Below, one piece after another: positions 1 through 8,059 of a stretch of 37,802 nt of DNA. This stretch comes from Alphaproteobacteria bacterium (lineage in GTDB: Bacteria > Pseudomonadota > Alphaproteobacteria > Geminicoccales > Geminicoccaceae), in assembly GCA_027045875.1 (NCBI GenBank), contig JALUAG010000086.1, positions 1 to 37,802 on the forward strand, in the 5' to 3' direction. The notes under the pieces were generated by a model. That model was not told the DNA's origin and ran no database searches. It worked only from the letters and a program-made list of their open reading frames with translations. The first letter of the stretch is position 1. Each line of letters opens with the position of its first letter. A program made the translations under genes and the position numbers.

Positions 1-45
1 TGTCCGACCCATCGCCGGTCGGGTCCGCCCCGCCGACGCCGGCGT
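1..45. repeat. Fold-back inverted repeat at the contig end
   Basis: Bases 1-45 are the exact reverse complement of 72-116, with a 26-base loop between. Bases 1-36 are absent from the other copy of this locus at the right end of the window, where the capsid gene reads through smoothly. This looks like an assembly or library fold-back tip rather than genome sequence. Confidence 0.85.
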
Positions 46-163
46 GCCGGCATGGATCGCCACCAACACCGACGCCGGCGTCGGCGGGGCGGACCCGACC
101 GGCGATGGGTCGGACACGCGCACCGACGGGACGCAGCGTGCGTTCACCGAGGATCAGCTCAAG
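37..163. repeat. Terminal direct overlap, left copy
   Basis: This 127-bp stretch is identical to 37676-37802. It lies inside the major capsid gene, and joining the two copies restores one uninterrupted reading frame. That shows the window is a circular or circularly permuted genome of about 37,639 bp. A 127-base overlap equals a common maximum k-mer length of short-read assemblers, so the repeat itself is probably an assembly signature and not a biological terminal repeat. Confidence 0.92.
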
Positions 164-544
164 GCCGTGCTGGCCAAGTGCTGGGATTCGGGCGGGAACC
201 CGAACGTGATCATGGTCGGGAGCTTCAACAAGCAGAAGTTCTCGTCCTTCACCGGGTCCTCGACGCGGTTCGACAAGGGCGAGGACAAGAAGCTCGTCGC
301 CGCGATCGACGTCTACGTCTCGGACTTCGGCGAGCTCAAGGTCGTGCCCAACCGGTTCATGCGGGCCCGCGACGCCCTGATCCTGCAGAAGGACATGTGG
401 GCGATCGCGTTCCTGCGGCCGGTGAAGCACTCCCCGCTCGCGAAGACGGGCGACACCGAGAAGCGGCTGATCGTGGCCGAGTACACCCTCGAGGCCCGGA
501 ACGAGAAGGCCTCCGGGATCGTGGCTGACCTGACCACGGCCTGA
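38..544 (+). CDS. Major capsid protein, C-terminal part (gene spans the contig junction)
   Basis: This is the C-terminal part of the major capsid protein that starts at 37239. The whole protein is 314 residues: 188 encoded up to 37802 and 126 more from 164 to the stop at 544. It forms the icosahedral shell. The sequence resembles the SU10-type capsid family (DUF5309): the N-terminal part has TETPFF, EWQTD and LGNYCQISDK segments, and this part has NPNVIMVGSFNKQ and FGELKVVPNRFM. It follows the scaffold gene and precedes probable head-decoration and neck genes. The first 44 bases should not be used for a start call, because bases 1-36 are a fold-back and the apparent ATG at 51 lies within the gene. 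Confidence 0.9.
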   Translation, partial: AGVPAWIATNTDAGVGGADPTGDGSDTRTDGTQRAFTEDQLKAVLAKCWDSGGNPNVIMVGSFNKQKFSSFTGSSTRFDKGEDKKLVAAIDVYVSDFGELKVVPNRFMRARDALILQKDMWAIAFLRPVKHSPLAKTGDTEKRLIVAEYTLEARNEKASGIVADLTTA

Positions 545-551
545 CGCGAAT

Positions 552-575
552 GAAGGGGGCCTTCGGGCCCCCTTC
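552..575 (+). terminator. Perfect hairpin with TTCG loop after the capsid gene
   Basis: A perfect 10-bp stem (552-561 with 566-575) closes a TTCG tetraloop 7 bases after the capsid stop codon. No U-run follows, only TCCCATCTG. It is more likely a partial terminator or an mRNA-protecting hairpin that keeps capsid message abundant than a full intrinsic terminator. Confidence 0.6.
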
Positions 576-638
576 TCCCATCTGAAGCAGCCGGAACGCC
601 CGGGCGCGGGTGAAGGCACAGGCTGAAAGGAGCCGAAG

Positions 639-980
639 ATGCGAACGCTCAACGACTACTTCATCACCACGAAGCTGGCGGACATCTCGACCGCCGGGCA
701 GACGTATGTCGCCGTGCCGGACGGCGGCAGGCTTATCAAGGTCTTCGCGGCGCTCGGCGCGGCGATCACAACCGCGGACGCCACGATGACCGTCAAGACG
801 GCGCAGGGCACGGCAGGCACGATCTCGGTGCCGTTCTCCGGCTCTGCGGCCGGCAATGTCTACACGCTGGAGCCGTCGGCCAACAACGCCGTCAACGAGG
901 GCGAGACGATCGAGATCGAGACCGACGGTGGATCGACCGGAACCGCCGAGGTCGAGATCACGCTCGTGATCAGGAGGTGA
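639..980 (+). CDS. Probable capsid-associated protein (113 aa)
   Basis: The family is not recognised by name. The 113-residue protein is rich in Thr, Ala, Val and Gly with alternating hydrophobic strands and no signal or membrane segment, as expected of a small beta-rich virion protein. It follows the major capsid gene after a stable hairpin, where short-tailed phages often place a decoration or head-fibre protein. GAAAGGAG lies 8-15 bases upstream of the ATG. Decoration of the head is inferred from position only. Confidence 0.75.
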   Translation: MRTLNDYFITTKLADISTAGQTYVAVPDGGRLIKVFAALGAAITTADATMTVKTAQGTAGTISVPFSGSAAGNVYTLEPSANNAVNEGETIEIETDGGSTGTAEVEITLVIRR

Positions 981-984
981 GCGC

Positions 985-1182
985 ATGAGCGAGGTCAGAA
1001 GGCGGGGACGGCCGCCGAAGCAGGATGATGAGAGTACGGCATACGTGCGCGTGCGGTGCCTCTGGCCGAACGTCTGGACCAGCGCCGGCAAGCTGATGAA
1101 GGGTGAGGAGGCCGAGATCCCGGCAGACGAAGCGGCAGCGCTCGACGCCAGGGACGCGATCAAGGTGGTGAGGCCGGAATGA
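985..1182 (+). CDS. Small unknown protein (65 aa)
   Basis: A 65-residue protein in the head-gene block. It begins with a basic RRRGRPPK stretch resembling an AT-hook and then has a compact acidic body (GEEAEIPADEAAALDARDAI). Some phage proteins that cap the head or neck look like this, but I cannot name a family. Its start lies 4 bases after the preceding stop, with GGAGGTGAG upstream, and it overlaps the next gene by 4 bases, so translation is probably coupled. Confidence 0.7.
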   Translation: MSEVRRRGRPPKQDDESTAYVRVRCLWPNVWTSAGKLMKGEEAEIPADEAAALDARDAIKVVRPE

Positions 1183-1478
1183 GGTACGAAGCATCGGCCG
1201 TGCGGCCCAAGGTGGGCGCTTGCCAGAAGGTGGCCGTAGGCACTGCCAGTGCCGCGTCGGCGAACGCGTTCGGCGAGCAGACGCGGCTCGTGGTTGTGGA
1301 CGCGGACGTCGGCTGCCACGTGGCGTTCGGAACCGCGCCGACGGCGACGACATCGGACTTCCATGTGACGGCAGGGACGCCCTACCTGTTCATCGTCGAC
1401 CCGGGGCAGAAGATCGCAGTGATTGTCGACGACGGGGTGAGTGCGGGCAATCTGTGGGTGTCGGAGGTGACGTTCTGA
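1179..1478 (+). CDS. Unknown beta-rich virion-block protein (99 aa)
   Basis: A 99-residue Ala/Val/Thr-rich protein with predicted beta strands and no membrane segment. It resembles small head-surface proteins made next to SU10-type capsids, but the family is not identified. The ATG overlaps the preceding stop and its own stop shares one base with the next start, so it sits in a translationally coupled chain of small head genes. Confidence 0.7.
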   Translation: MRYEASAVRPKVGACQKVAVGTASAASANAFGEQTRLVVVDADVGCHVAFGTAPTATTSDFHVTAGTPYLFIVDPGQKIAVIVDDGVSAGNLWVSEVTF

Positions 1479-1780
1479 TGAGCGAGCCCGTCATGAAGGT
1501 GACCGGCGTCTGGGTCGACGGCGACAAGATCATCGAGCGCAAGACGCAGGACGTCGAGCCGATCCTCGAGGACAACAAGCGGCTCTACAACGAGCCCGGC
1601 GGCGGATGGTCGAAGTCGCGGGAACTGCGGCGGGTGGCCAGCATCCCGCTGGTGGTGGCGGAGAAGTGGATGCGCGAAGAAGGCATCGACATCTTCAGCC
1701 CGGATCACTGGCCGGCGATCAGGCGCAAGTTGAACGATCCTGAGTGGCGGCACCTGAGGACGGCGCCAGGGAGAGTGTAA
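1478..1780 (+). CDS. Unknown protein of the head-neck block (100 aa)
   Basis: Start chosen at 1478, where ATG shares one base with the preceding TGA; a longer in-frame extension upstream only shadows the previous gene. The 100-residue protein is hydrophilic, with a charged N-terminal half and a helical C-terminal half (VAEKWMREEGID, then WPAIRRKLNDPEWRHLRT). It ends immediately before the adaptor gene, so it may be a completion or neck factor. No family is recognised. Confidence 0.7.
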   Translation: MSEPVMKVTGVWVDGDKIIERKTQDVEPILEDNKRLYNEPGGGWSKSRELRRVASIPLVVAEKWMREEGIDIFSPDHWPAIRRKLNDPEWRHLRTAPGRV

Positions 1781-2392
1781 ATGGCGCTGGCGAACTACGG
1801 CGAGCTGAAAACGGCCGTCCGGTCGCACTTCGCCGATCGAAGCGACATCCCGGACGACGTCTACAAGCTCGCCACGGCCGAGCTGAATCAGCGCCTGAAC
1901 CTGCGCATCATGCAGGCGACGACGACGCTCGCGTTTGCGAACGGAGATGAGAGCAAGGCGCTGCCGAGCGACTTTCTCCGCCCGGTGCACGCGTATGTCG
2001 ATCGGGACGTGCGCGTTGTGCTCGACCTGGCCGACGAGTTCGCTAAGAACGTCGACTACAGGAAATCGGGGCTTCCTCGGACATACACGATTGCGAACGG
2101 GAGCCTGTTCCTGAATCCTGTGCCGGATGGCGATTACAACATCGTGCTGCGTTACGTGGCGAAGCTCGCGGACTTCAGCGCGAACTCGGACACGAACGCG
2201 GTGCTGACGGCGCATCCGGCGCTCTACCTCTACGCCGCCCTGAAACGGGCCGCCGTGTGGGCGCAGGACAACGAGATGGCCGGGTTCTACGCGGCCGCGC
2301 TCGATCGCGAGATCGCGGACGTCGAGCGGCTCGATGCGGCGTCGCGGTTCGGCGACGGGCCTATCAGGGTGCGGGCGGCTCACACGCCATGA
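1781..2392 (+). CDS. Head-to-tail adaptor protein (SU10-like)
   Basis: A 203-residue protein resembling the phage adaptor that docks under the portal and links it to the tail nozzle in short-tailed phages. The N-terminal segment (YGELKTAVRSHFADRSDI, then a helix with ATAELNQRLNLRIM) and the C-terminal helices (HPALYLYAALKRAAVWAQDNE) are typical of this family, as is the position directly before the nozzle gene. It starts on the base after the previous stop and overlaps the nozzle start by 4 bases. Confidence 0.75.
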   Translation: MALANYGELKTAVRSHFADRSDIPDDVYKLATAELNQRLNLRIMQATTTLAFANGDESKALPSDFLRPVHAYVDRDVRVVLDLADEFAKNVDYRKSGLPRTYTIANGSLFLNPVPDGDYNIVLRYVAKLADFSANSDTNAVLTAHPALYLYAALKRAAVWAQDNEMAGFYAAALDREIADVERLDAASRFGDGPIRVRAAHTP

Positions 2393-3888
2393 TGCGGATG
2401 GCCGAGATCCAGTTCGGCGAATGGCTGCCGGACACGCCTGACTACAAGAACCCCGGGTGCGTGGTGGCGGACGGCTGCTACCCGTCGCCGGGGGGCTACG
2501 GGCCGTTTCTCGGGCCGCAGCCGCAGGGGCATGCGGTCAACGAAAAGGTGCAGGGGGCCGGGCATTTCAGCCGCAGCGACGGCTCGTGGGTCACGGTAGG
2601 CGGAACCTCGACGAAGCTGTTCGTAATCGCAGGTGGATCGCTGACCGAGACCACGGGTTACACGGCGATCGGCCCGGAAGCATACTGGCAGTTCGCGCGG
2701 TTCAACGACTACATCGTCGCGGTGGCGCCGAACAACGCGCCGCAGTATCTGTCGGACATCGACACGGCGACGACATGGGCAGCCCTGCCAGGATCGCCGC
2801 CGCAGGCGAAGGTCGTCGGGCGCGTCGGGCATTTCCTCGTGCTCGGCAACCTGAGCGGGATCGGGCGGCCGAATGCGATTCAGTGGTCGGCCGAGAACGA
2901 TCCGCTGGACTGGCCGACGCCGGGCACACGCGATGCGCGGCTCAAGCAGTCCGGGCGAGCGTATCTGCAGCCGGAATACGGTGCGGTCACGGCAATCGCC
3001 GGGGACAGATACCCGTTGGTGTTCCAAGAGCGGGCGATCACGCGGCTCGATCCCGTCGGCCCGCCGACCGTGTTCCAAGCGACGACGATCTCCGAGGAAC
3101 GCGGGGCGATCGCTGCCGGAGCCGTGGTGACAGTGGGCTTCGTTACATACTTTCTTGCGCACGACGGGTTCTGGGCGACGAACGGCGCGGACATCGTTCC
3201 GATCGGCTCGAAGCGCATCAACAAGTGGTTCTTCGACGAAGCGTCCCAGGTCGATGTTCATCGCACGCACGGGATCGTCGACTGGGAGCGCCAGTGCATC
3301 GTATGGGCGTTCTATATGGAATCGAACCCGGACACGTTCCGGAAACTGCTGATCTACTCATGGCAGGAGAACAGGTGGTCGACGGCGACGCTGACGGTCG
3401 ACTACCTGGTCGAGGGGAATGTGCCGGCGACGACGCTCGAAGGGCTCGATGCGCTGTTCCCGAGCGGGATCGAAAGCGTGTCGCCGGACCTCGACAGCCA
3501 GACATGGGCGGCGCGTGGTGCCGTGCTGGCGGCGTTCATGCAGAACGCCAACGGTCAGTCGGAGCTGAACCTGCTCAACGGGGCCACGCTTGCGGCTGCG
3601 TGGGAAACTGGCGATGCGGAGCCCGAGCCCGGGCTTCGAGTGGGAGCTGTCGGCATCTATCCGCTGATCGAGAACGCGGATCGGAACACGTCGGCGCTGC
3701 TGGGCAGGCGTGACGCAAAGGGCGGGCCGATCACGTGGTCTGCGGCAGGCGTGGTGAACGGTGCCGGTTTCTGCCCCGTGCGCGGGGAAGGGCGGTTCGT
3801 CCGTGCGCGGGTCGAGATCCCGGCCGGCTCGAGCTGGAAGAAGGCGCAGGGCGTCCAAGTGCGCTATCGCATCGCAGGGAGACGATAG
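2389..3888 (+). CDS. Tail nozzle / stabilisation protein (499 aa)
   Basis: A large soluble beta-rich protein of 499 residues, placed right after the adaptor as the tail nozzle (P22 gp10-type stabilisation protein role) is in short-tailed phages. Motifs seen include PDYKNPGCVVADGCYPSPGGYGPF near the N-terminus, repeated WQFARFNDYI/GRVGHFLVLGN-type propeller strands, and a SWQENRWS strand in the second half. The start is placed at the ATG at 2389 overlapping the adaptor stop; the reading frame is open further upstream only as a shadow. It would plug and stabilise packaged DNA and form the tail tube exit. Confidence 0.75.
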   Translation: MMRMAEIQFGEWLPDTPDYKNPGCVVADGCYPSPGGYGPFLGPQPQGHAVNEKVQGAGHFSRSDGSWVTVGGTSTKLFVIAGGSLTETTGYTAIGPEAYWQFARFNDYIVAVAPNNAPQYLSDIDTATTWAALPGSPPQAKVVGRVGHFLVLGNLSGIGRPNAIQWSAENDPLDWPTPGTRDARLKQSGRAYLQPEYGAVTAIAGDRYPLVFQERAITRLDPVGPPTVFQATTISEERGAIAAGAVVTVGFVTYFLAHDGFWATNGADIVPIGSKRINKWFFDEASQVDVHRTHGIVDWERQCIVWAFYMESNPDTFRKLLIYSWQENRWSTATLTVDYLVEGNVPATTLEGLDALFPSGIESVSPDLDSQTWAARGAVLAAFMQNANGQSELNLLNGATLAAAWETGDAEPEPGLRVGAVGIYPLIENADRNTSALLGRRDAKGGPITWSAAGVVNGAGFCPVRGEGRFVRARVEIPAGSSWKKAQGVQVRYRIAGRR

Positions 3889-4308
3889 ATGGCGCTCGAT
3901 CCTCGTATTGCTCCGGACATCGGCGTTCAGCGGCAGCGCTTCGAGCAGGAAAAGCGGCTGCCGACACAGGAAGTCGTCGTCCACAACCCGGGCGATACAA
4001 CGATCGGAACAGGCCCGACGACGGTCATGACCGCGCCGGATGATCGGTTCTTCCTGATCGAGGGCGTGAGCGTGACGAACGTGACGGGCGGGGCGGAATC
4101 CTTCTCGGTCTACATCGTGCCGGCGGGCGGGACGGCCTCGACCGCAAACGCGGTGATCCATCAGGAGCAGGTGGCGGGCTACACGTCTCTGCGCCTGGTG
4201 ACACTCGAAGGATTGATCCTCGATGCTGGCGCGTCGCTTCAGGTGGCGACGACATCGCCGGGTGGGATCAACGTGACGCTGTGGGGGGTCAACATCAGAG
4301 GTATCTAG
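3889..4308 (+). CDS. Unknown virion-block protein (139 aa)
   Basis: Begins on the base after the nozzle stop. The 139-residue protein has a charged N-terminal helix and then a beta-rich domain (FFLIEGVSVTNVTGGAESFSVY, LRLVTLEGLILDAGASLQV) resembling small jelly-roll-like tail accessory domains. No family name can be given. Its position between nozzle and fibre genes suggests a tail component. Confidence 0.65.
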   Translation: MALDPRIAPDIGVQRQRFEQEKRLPTQEVVVHNPGDTTIGTGPTTVMTAPDDRFFLIEGVSVTNVTGGAESFSVYIVPAGGTASTANAVIHQEQVAGYTSLRLVTLEGLILDAGASLQVATTSPGGINVTLWGVNIRGI

Positions 4309-4317
4309 GAGGAGGAC

Positions 4318-4758
4318 ATGGCGGACGGCGTGTTCAACGTCGCGAAGGGGGCCTTCGCGGAGAAGATCAGGGACGCGGGCAGCAAGAGCATCGTGCTGCT
4401 GCTCAAGGCGAACGAGGCGGATGCGACGCTGGTCGATTACGATGATCTGGCGGCACTGCTTGCGGCTGCCGGCAACACCGAGGCTGACTTCACCAACTAC
4501 GCGCGCAAGACGGCTATCACCGAGACGCTGACGGTCGATGACACCAATGATCGGGTCGATGTCGACATTCCGGACCAGACATGGACCTCTGCCGGTGGCG
4601 CGACGAACAACACGCTCACGAAGCTGATCTTCGCCTATGAGGAAAGCGCAGCGGATTCCGGACGCATTCCGATCTCGCATCACGACTTCGCGGTTACGAC
4701 CGACGGCTCGGATATCACGGCCCAGATCAACGCGGCCGGCATCGTGAGGGCAAGCTGA
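4318..4758 (+). CDS. Unknown tail-block protein (146 aa)
   Basis: A 146-residue protein with a strong GGAGGA ribosome site. Its N-terminus contains AKGAFAEKIRD followed by VLLLKANEADATLVDYDDLAALLAA. That arrangement recurs in phage structural proteins made near fibres. The C-terminal half is beta-rich with DVDIPDQTWTSAGGA. It shares one base with the next start. Probable tail or fibre-attachment protein, by position. Confidence 0.6.
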   Translation: MADGVFNVAKGAFAEKIRDAGSKSIVLLLKANEADATLVDYDDLAALLAAAGNTEADFTNYARKTAITETLTVDDTNDRVDVDIPDQTWTSAGGATNNTLTKLIFAYEESAADSGRIPISHHDFAVTTDGSDITAQINAAGIVRAS

Positions 4759-5117
4759 TGGCACTTCCCGACTGGATCACGCCCATCGAGGGCAAGCCGA
4801 ACCACTTCGCGGTCGATCCTGATCTGTTCTACCCGGCGATCCTCGCCGAGATGGGGGTCGACGATCCGACACATCATGATCTGGAGCTCGCCTTCGGGAT
4901 CATGAAGCTCGACTTCGACATGCAGATGCGCATGAACCGTGCGGCAGTGCCCGGGCGGGTGGTGCGGATCGTGCGCTCGGACGACGGGCGCAAGCTGCGC
5001 TGGAACAAGACGATGTTCCCGAAGGGAGATGTGGACTGGGATGCGCTGCCGGTGAGCGAGCGCGGGCGGCGGATTCGCGAGACCTACAGGCGTCTGCGTG
5101 GTTTCGTGCCGGGGTGA
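4758..5117 (+). CDS. Unknown protein before the tail fibre (119 aa)
   Basis: A soluble 119-residue protein with no recognised domain. It has a proline/aromatic N-terminus (LPDWITPIEGKPNHF), a central acidic helix and an Arg-rich C-terminus (ERGRRIRETYRRLRG). Its ATG uses the last base of the preceding stop. It probably acts with the fibre gene that follows 4 bases later. Confidence 0.6.
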   Translation: MALPDWITPIEGKPNHFAVDPDLFYPAILAEMGVDDPTHHDLELAFGIMKLDFDMQMRMNRAAVPGRVVRIVRSDDGRKLRWNKTMFPKGDVDWDALPVSERGRRIRETYRRLRGFVPG

Positions 5118-5121
5118 GTAG

Positions 5122-6675
5122 ATGGCGTTCCCGACCGTTGCGGCCACGGCGACAACGAACAGCACGGCGTCGGACAAAAAGTCACACACGGTAAATCTGC
5201 CAAGTGGGATAGCGTCAGGCGACCTGTTGCTGCTGTTCGTGGTGACGGATGGTGTGCCGACGATAACCTGGCCGAGTGGATGGACGGAGTTCGTCTCTCA
5301 AAACGCTTCGCTCAATGCAGCAAAAGCAGCAGCAGCGTACAGGGTCGCGAACGGAAGCGAGGGCGCGACCGTCACAGTTACGCTGAGCTCTAATCAGACG
5401 CTCGTGGCGGTATCATATCGAGTCACTGGCTCTGATACCTCAAAGCCGCCCGAAGCAGGCACAAGTAGTGGTTCTGGCTCCGCCCCGGATCCACCGATAT
5501 TGTCTCCATCATGGGGCGCGACAGACACGTTGTGGATTGCAGTTGAGGGGAACGACAGGGACAGAAGCGTTGTTTCTTATCCGACAGGATACACGGGTGG
5601 AATCAATGTCTATGGCGGCGGCTTTGGTGGATGCGGCATAGGCGTTGCAAGGAGAGAGCTGAATGCCGGATCTGAAAACCCGGTCGCCTTCTCAATAAGT
5701 GCAAGCTCTGGGTGGGCCGCGATAACCGTGGCGGTCAAGCCCACCGCTGCCCAGATTATCGCCATTGGGCAGGCCGGGGAAACGGACACGGCGCTGGCAG
5801 CGAACGGCGTGAAGTCGCAGCTTCTCGGGCTCGCCGCCGAGAGCGATGCGGGGCTGGCCGTACAGCCGTTGCGGACGTATGCGATGGGTCTCGCTAATGA
5901 GACGGATACGGCCCTCGCGGTGGCAGGCTCGCGGTCGTTCGCAGTAGGGCAGGCGGTCAGCACGGCAACGGCGTTCGGCGTCTCGTGGGCGCGGGCAAGA
6001 ACTATCGGCCAGCCGAGCGAGGTCGACACGGCGCAGGGCGTGGCGGCCGTGCGCATCCATGCGATAGGGCAACCTGTGGAGACTGACGAAGCGCTCGGCA
6101 TCACGCACAGCCGGACCGCGCGCATCGGGCAGGCGATTGAGGGGGATGTCGCCTTCTCTCTCAGCGGCGCCAAGCTGGCCGGCATCGGCCTTGCGCCAGA
6201 GACCGATACCGCACTGGCCATCGCTGCTGAGCGCATCATCGCGCTCGGATTGGCGCAGGAGGTGGACGTCGCGCAGGCGATCGCAAGCGCCAAGACATGG
6301 GCGCTCGGCCTTGCGAGCGAAGCCGACGCCGCGCTGCTAGTCGCAGCCGTGCGGCTGATCCCTGTAGGCCTCGGGACAGAGGCCGATGCTGCTCTGGCCG
6401 TGACGTATACGCGAGGGGCCGTCATCGGGCCGGCCGAGGAAACGGATGTGGCGTTGCCAGTCATGCCGCTGCGCATCGTTGCGCTGGGACAGGGTGCTGA
6501 GACGGATACCGCAAATCCTGTGCGGTTCTCGCGTTCGGCCGTGATCGGGCAGGCCCTCGAGGAGGACATCGCCTTCCTGATCCTGATCAACGGCCAATTG
6601 CGGGCGAACAACCAGAAGCGCCTCGGCGATGAATACCGGCATCGCCGCTGGGCGAACGTAGGGTGGTGGCAGTGA
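5122..6675 (+). CDS. Tail fibre / host-recognition protein with 20-residue repeats
   Basis: A 517-residue protein. Residues 1 to about 210 form a beta-rich domain (WPSGWTEF, PSWGATDTLWIAVEG, SGWAAITVAVKP) of the type found at the base of phage adhesins. Residues 215 to about 487 are fourteen tandem 20-residue units with the core [IVLM]-G-[QL]-x-x-E-x-D. A short Arg-rich tail follows (LRANNQKRLGDEYRHRRW). The repeats predict an elongated fibre shaft. The first part of the gene is visibly less GC-rich, with more AGT, AAA and GCA codons than neighbouring genes, which suggests exchange of the receptor-binding module. Host recognition is inferred from architecture. Confidence 0.65.
   Translation: MAFPTVAATATTNSTASDKKSHTVNLPSGIASGDLLLLFVVTDGVPTITWPSGWTEFVSQNASLNAAKAAAAYRVANGSEGATVTVTLSSNQTLVAVSYRVTGSDTSKPPEAGTSSGSGSAPDPPILSPSWGATDTLWIAVEGNDRDRSVVSYPTGYTGGINVYGGGFGGCGIGVARRELNAGSENPVAFSISASSGWAAITVAVKPTAAQIIAIGQAGETDTALAANGVKSQLLGLAAESDAGLAVQPLRTYAMGLANETDTALAVAGSRSFAVGQAVSTATAFGVSWARARTIGQPSEVDTAQGVAAVRIHAIGQPVETDEALGITHSRTARIGQAIEGDVAFSLSGAKLAGIGLAPETDTALAIAAERIIALGLAQEVDVAQAIASAKTWALGLASEADAALLVAAVRLIPVGLGTEADAALAVTYTRGAVIGPAEETDVALPVMPLRIVALGQGAETDTANPVRFSRSAVIGQALEEDIAFLILINGQLRANNQKRLGDEYRHRRWANVGWWQ
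5764..6582 (+). repeat. Fourteen tandem 60-bp (20-residue) protein repeats
   Basis: Every unit is exactly 60 bases with no indels, from residue 215 to the last partial unit. Positions 1-2 are a hydrophobic residue plus Gly, position 6 is usually Glu and position 8 usually Asp; a basic residue is common near position 17. The units differ at DNA level (many synonymous and conservative changes), so the array is old and kept by protein selection rather than freshly duplicated. Confidence 0.85.
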
Positions 6676-7166
6676 GCAAGCCGATCATCACGGGTGTTCT
6701 CGCCGAGGAGCTGCAAGCCGCTTGGCCACACATAGCCCATTGGTTCGGGAGCTTCTCGGCGCGAAGCCGCGGTGAGGTCACGGCTGGCGAGCTGGTGCGG
6801 GACGTGCTGGCGAAGCGCAGGCAGTGCTGGGTCGCCATCATCGACAGGCGCATTCGTGCGTGCGCGCTGACGACGGTGCTGGACAACCCGAAGAAGACGG
6901 TCGTGCTCGACTTCTGCGCCGGCGAGGGGAGACACGACTGGCGTGACACACTGGTTGCCGAGATCGAGGCATGGGCGCGGCATCATGTGGGAGCGCAGCG
7001 CCTGCGCATCGTCTGCCGGCCCGGATGGACGCGTGAGGTGAAGGCGCTGGGATATCGCGAGACGCACCGGGTATTGGAGAAGGACCTGGGGAATGGGCAA
7101 GAGCAACAAGACGACGTCGAAGACGGTAGCGGAGCCGTGGAAGGGCGCTCAGCCGTTTCTGCATGA
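6672..7166 (+). CDS. GNAT-fold-like phage protein
   Basis: A protein of about 164 residues resembling the acetyltransferase-fold proteins often found beside the ejection genes of short-tailed phages. The central CWVAIIDRRIRACALTTV strands, the LVAEIEAWARHHVGAQRL helix and the terminal RPGWTREVKALGYRETHRVLEKDL strand-helix pattern fit that fold. The start is taken as GTG at 6672, overlapping the fibre stop; GTG at 6663 is possible. The last 24 codons overlap the next gene. Substrate and role are unknown. Confidence 0.55.
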   Translation: MSKPIITGVLAEELQAAWPHIAHWFGSFSARSRGEVTAGELVRDVLAKRRQCWVAIIDRRIRACALTTVLDNPKKTVVLDFCAGEGRHDWRDTLVAEIEAWARHHVGAQRLRIVCRPGWTREVKALGYRETHRVLEKDLGNGQEQQDDVEDGSGAVEGRSAVSA

Positions 7167-8055
7167 CCTGGTGGCGGACGCCCGGCAGGCCTACGCAGGC
7201 GGGCTGTTCGATGTCGCGCCGTATCCGGGCATTCGTGTCGCGCCGCAGTCAGGCCTGACGCAACTCGGGCAGCAACAGATCTACGACATCGCCTCGCAGG
7301 GCAATCCGTTTCTGCAGCCGGCGCAGGGCGCATTCAGTAACATCGTCGGTGGCGGCAACGTGTATCGTGACTTCGACACGCTCAAGCAGGAAGTGCTGTC
7401 GGACGTGATTCCTGCCGTTTCATCGCGCTTCGCGAACGCCGGCATGCTCGACAGCACGGTTGCCGCCGACACCATCAGCCGGGCGGCGGCAGGGGCGATC
7501 GCCCCGATTGAGTATGGCGCTTACGAGAACGCACAAAACCGCCGCCTGCAGGCGCTAGGCATGACGCCTGACCTGGCAAGGTCCATCTATGTCGATCCGC
7601 TCATGGCGATGACGGCCGGGCAGGGGCTCGACGCATTCAACCAGAGCGTGCTGGATAGCGCCATGCAGGCCTGGTATGAGCAGGCGAACAGGCCGTTCCA
7701 AGAGCTTCAGAGAGCAGCCTCGCTCGCGCTCGGCTTCGGCGGCACGGGTGGCACGCAGACGACGAAGCAGCCGCAGAGCACCGGCCTGCAGGTGCTCGGC
7801 GGGCTGATGCAGGCGGCGTCTCTTCCGCTCGCAGCGTGGCTGATGTCTGACCGGCGCGTGAAGGTGGACATCGAGCCTGCCGGCCAGACGGCCGAGGGCT
7901 GGCCGCAGTATACGTTCCGCTATGTCTGGGACGCGGAAGGCACGCGGCGCGTCGGCGTCATGGCCGACGAAGTTCCGCCGGAGATCGTTCGTGAGATCGG
8001 CGGCCTGAAGCTGGTGGACTACAGCCGCGTGACGCTTACGCCTGTCAGGGGGTGA
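7093..8055 (+). CDS. Probable virion protein with S74-like C-terminal segment
   Basis: A 320-residue protein. Residues 1 to about 240 are Ala/Gly/Gln-rich and helical, like internal virion or ejection proteins. The C-terminal part carries SDRRVKVDIEPAGQTAEG, then YTFRYVW and GVMADEV, matching the pattern of the Peptidase_S74 (endosialidase chaperone) family, which has SDRRLK and GVMAQEV. In that family the domain self-cleaves after helping trimerisation, using a Ser/Lys pair near the domain start; S and K are present here. It overlaps the preceding gene by 74 bases and is followed by ejection genes. Confidence 0.65.
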   Translation: MGKSNKTTSKTVAEPWKGAQPFLHDLVADARQAYAGGLFDVAPYPGIRVAPQSGLTQLGQQQIYDIASQGNPFLQPAQGAFSNIVGGGNVYRDFDTLKQEVLSDVIPAVSSRFANAGMLDSTVAADTISRAAAGAIAPIEYGAYENAQNRRLQALGMTPDLARSIYVDPLMAMTAGQGLDAFNQSVLDSAMQAWYEQANRPFQELQRAASLALGFGGTGGTQTTKQPQSTGLQVLGGLMQAASLPLAAWLMSDRRVKVDIEPAGQTAEGWPQYTFRYVWDAEGTRRVGVMADEVPPEIVREIGGLKLVDYSRVTLTPVRG

Positions 8056-8059
8056 TGCG

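Noticed and set aside
3358-4764. A 468-codon open frame on the minus strand
   Set aside because: Antisense shadow of the nozzle and following tail genes; no recognisable motif.
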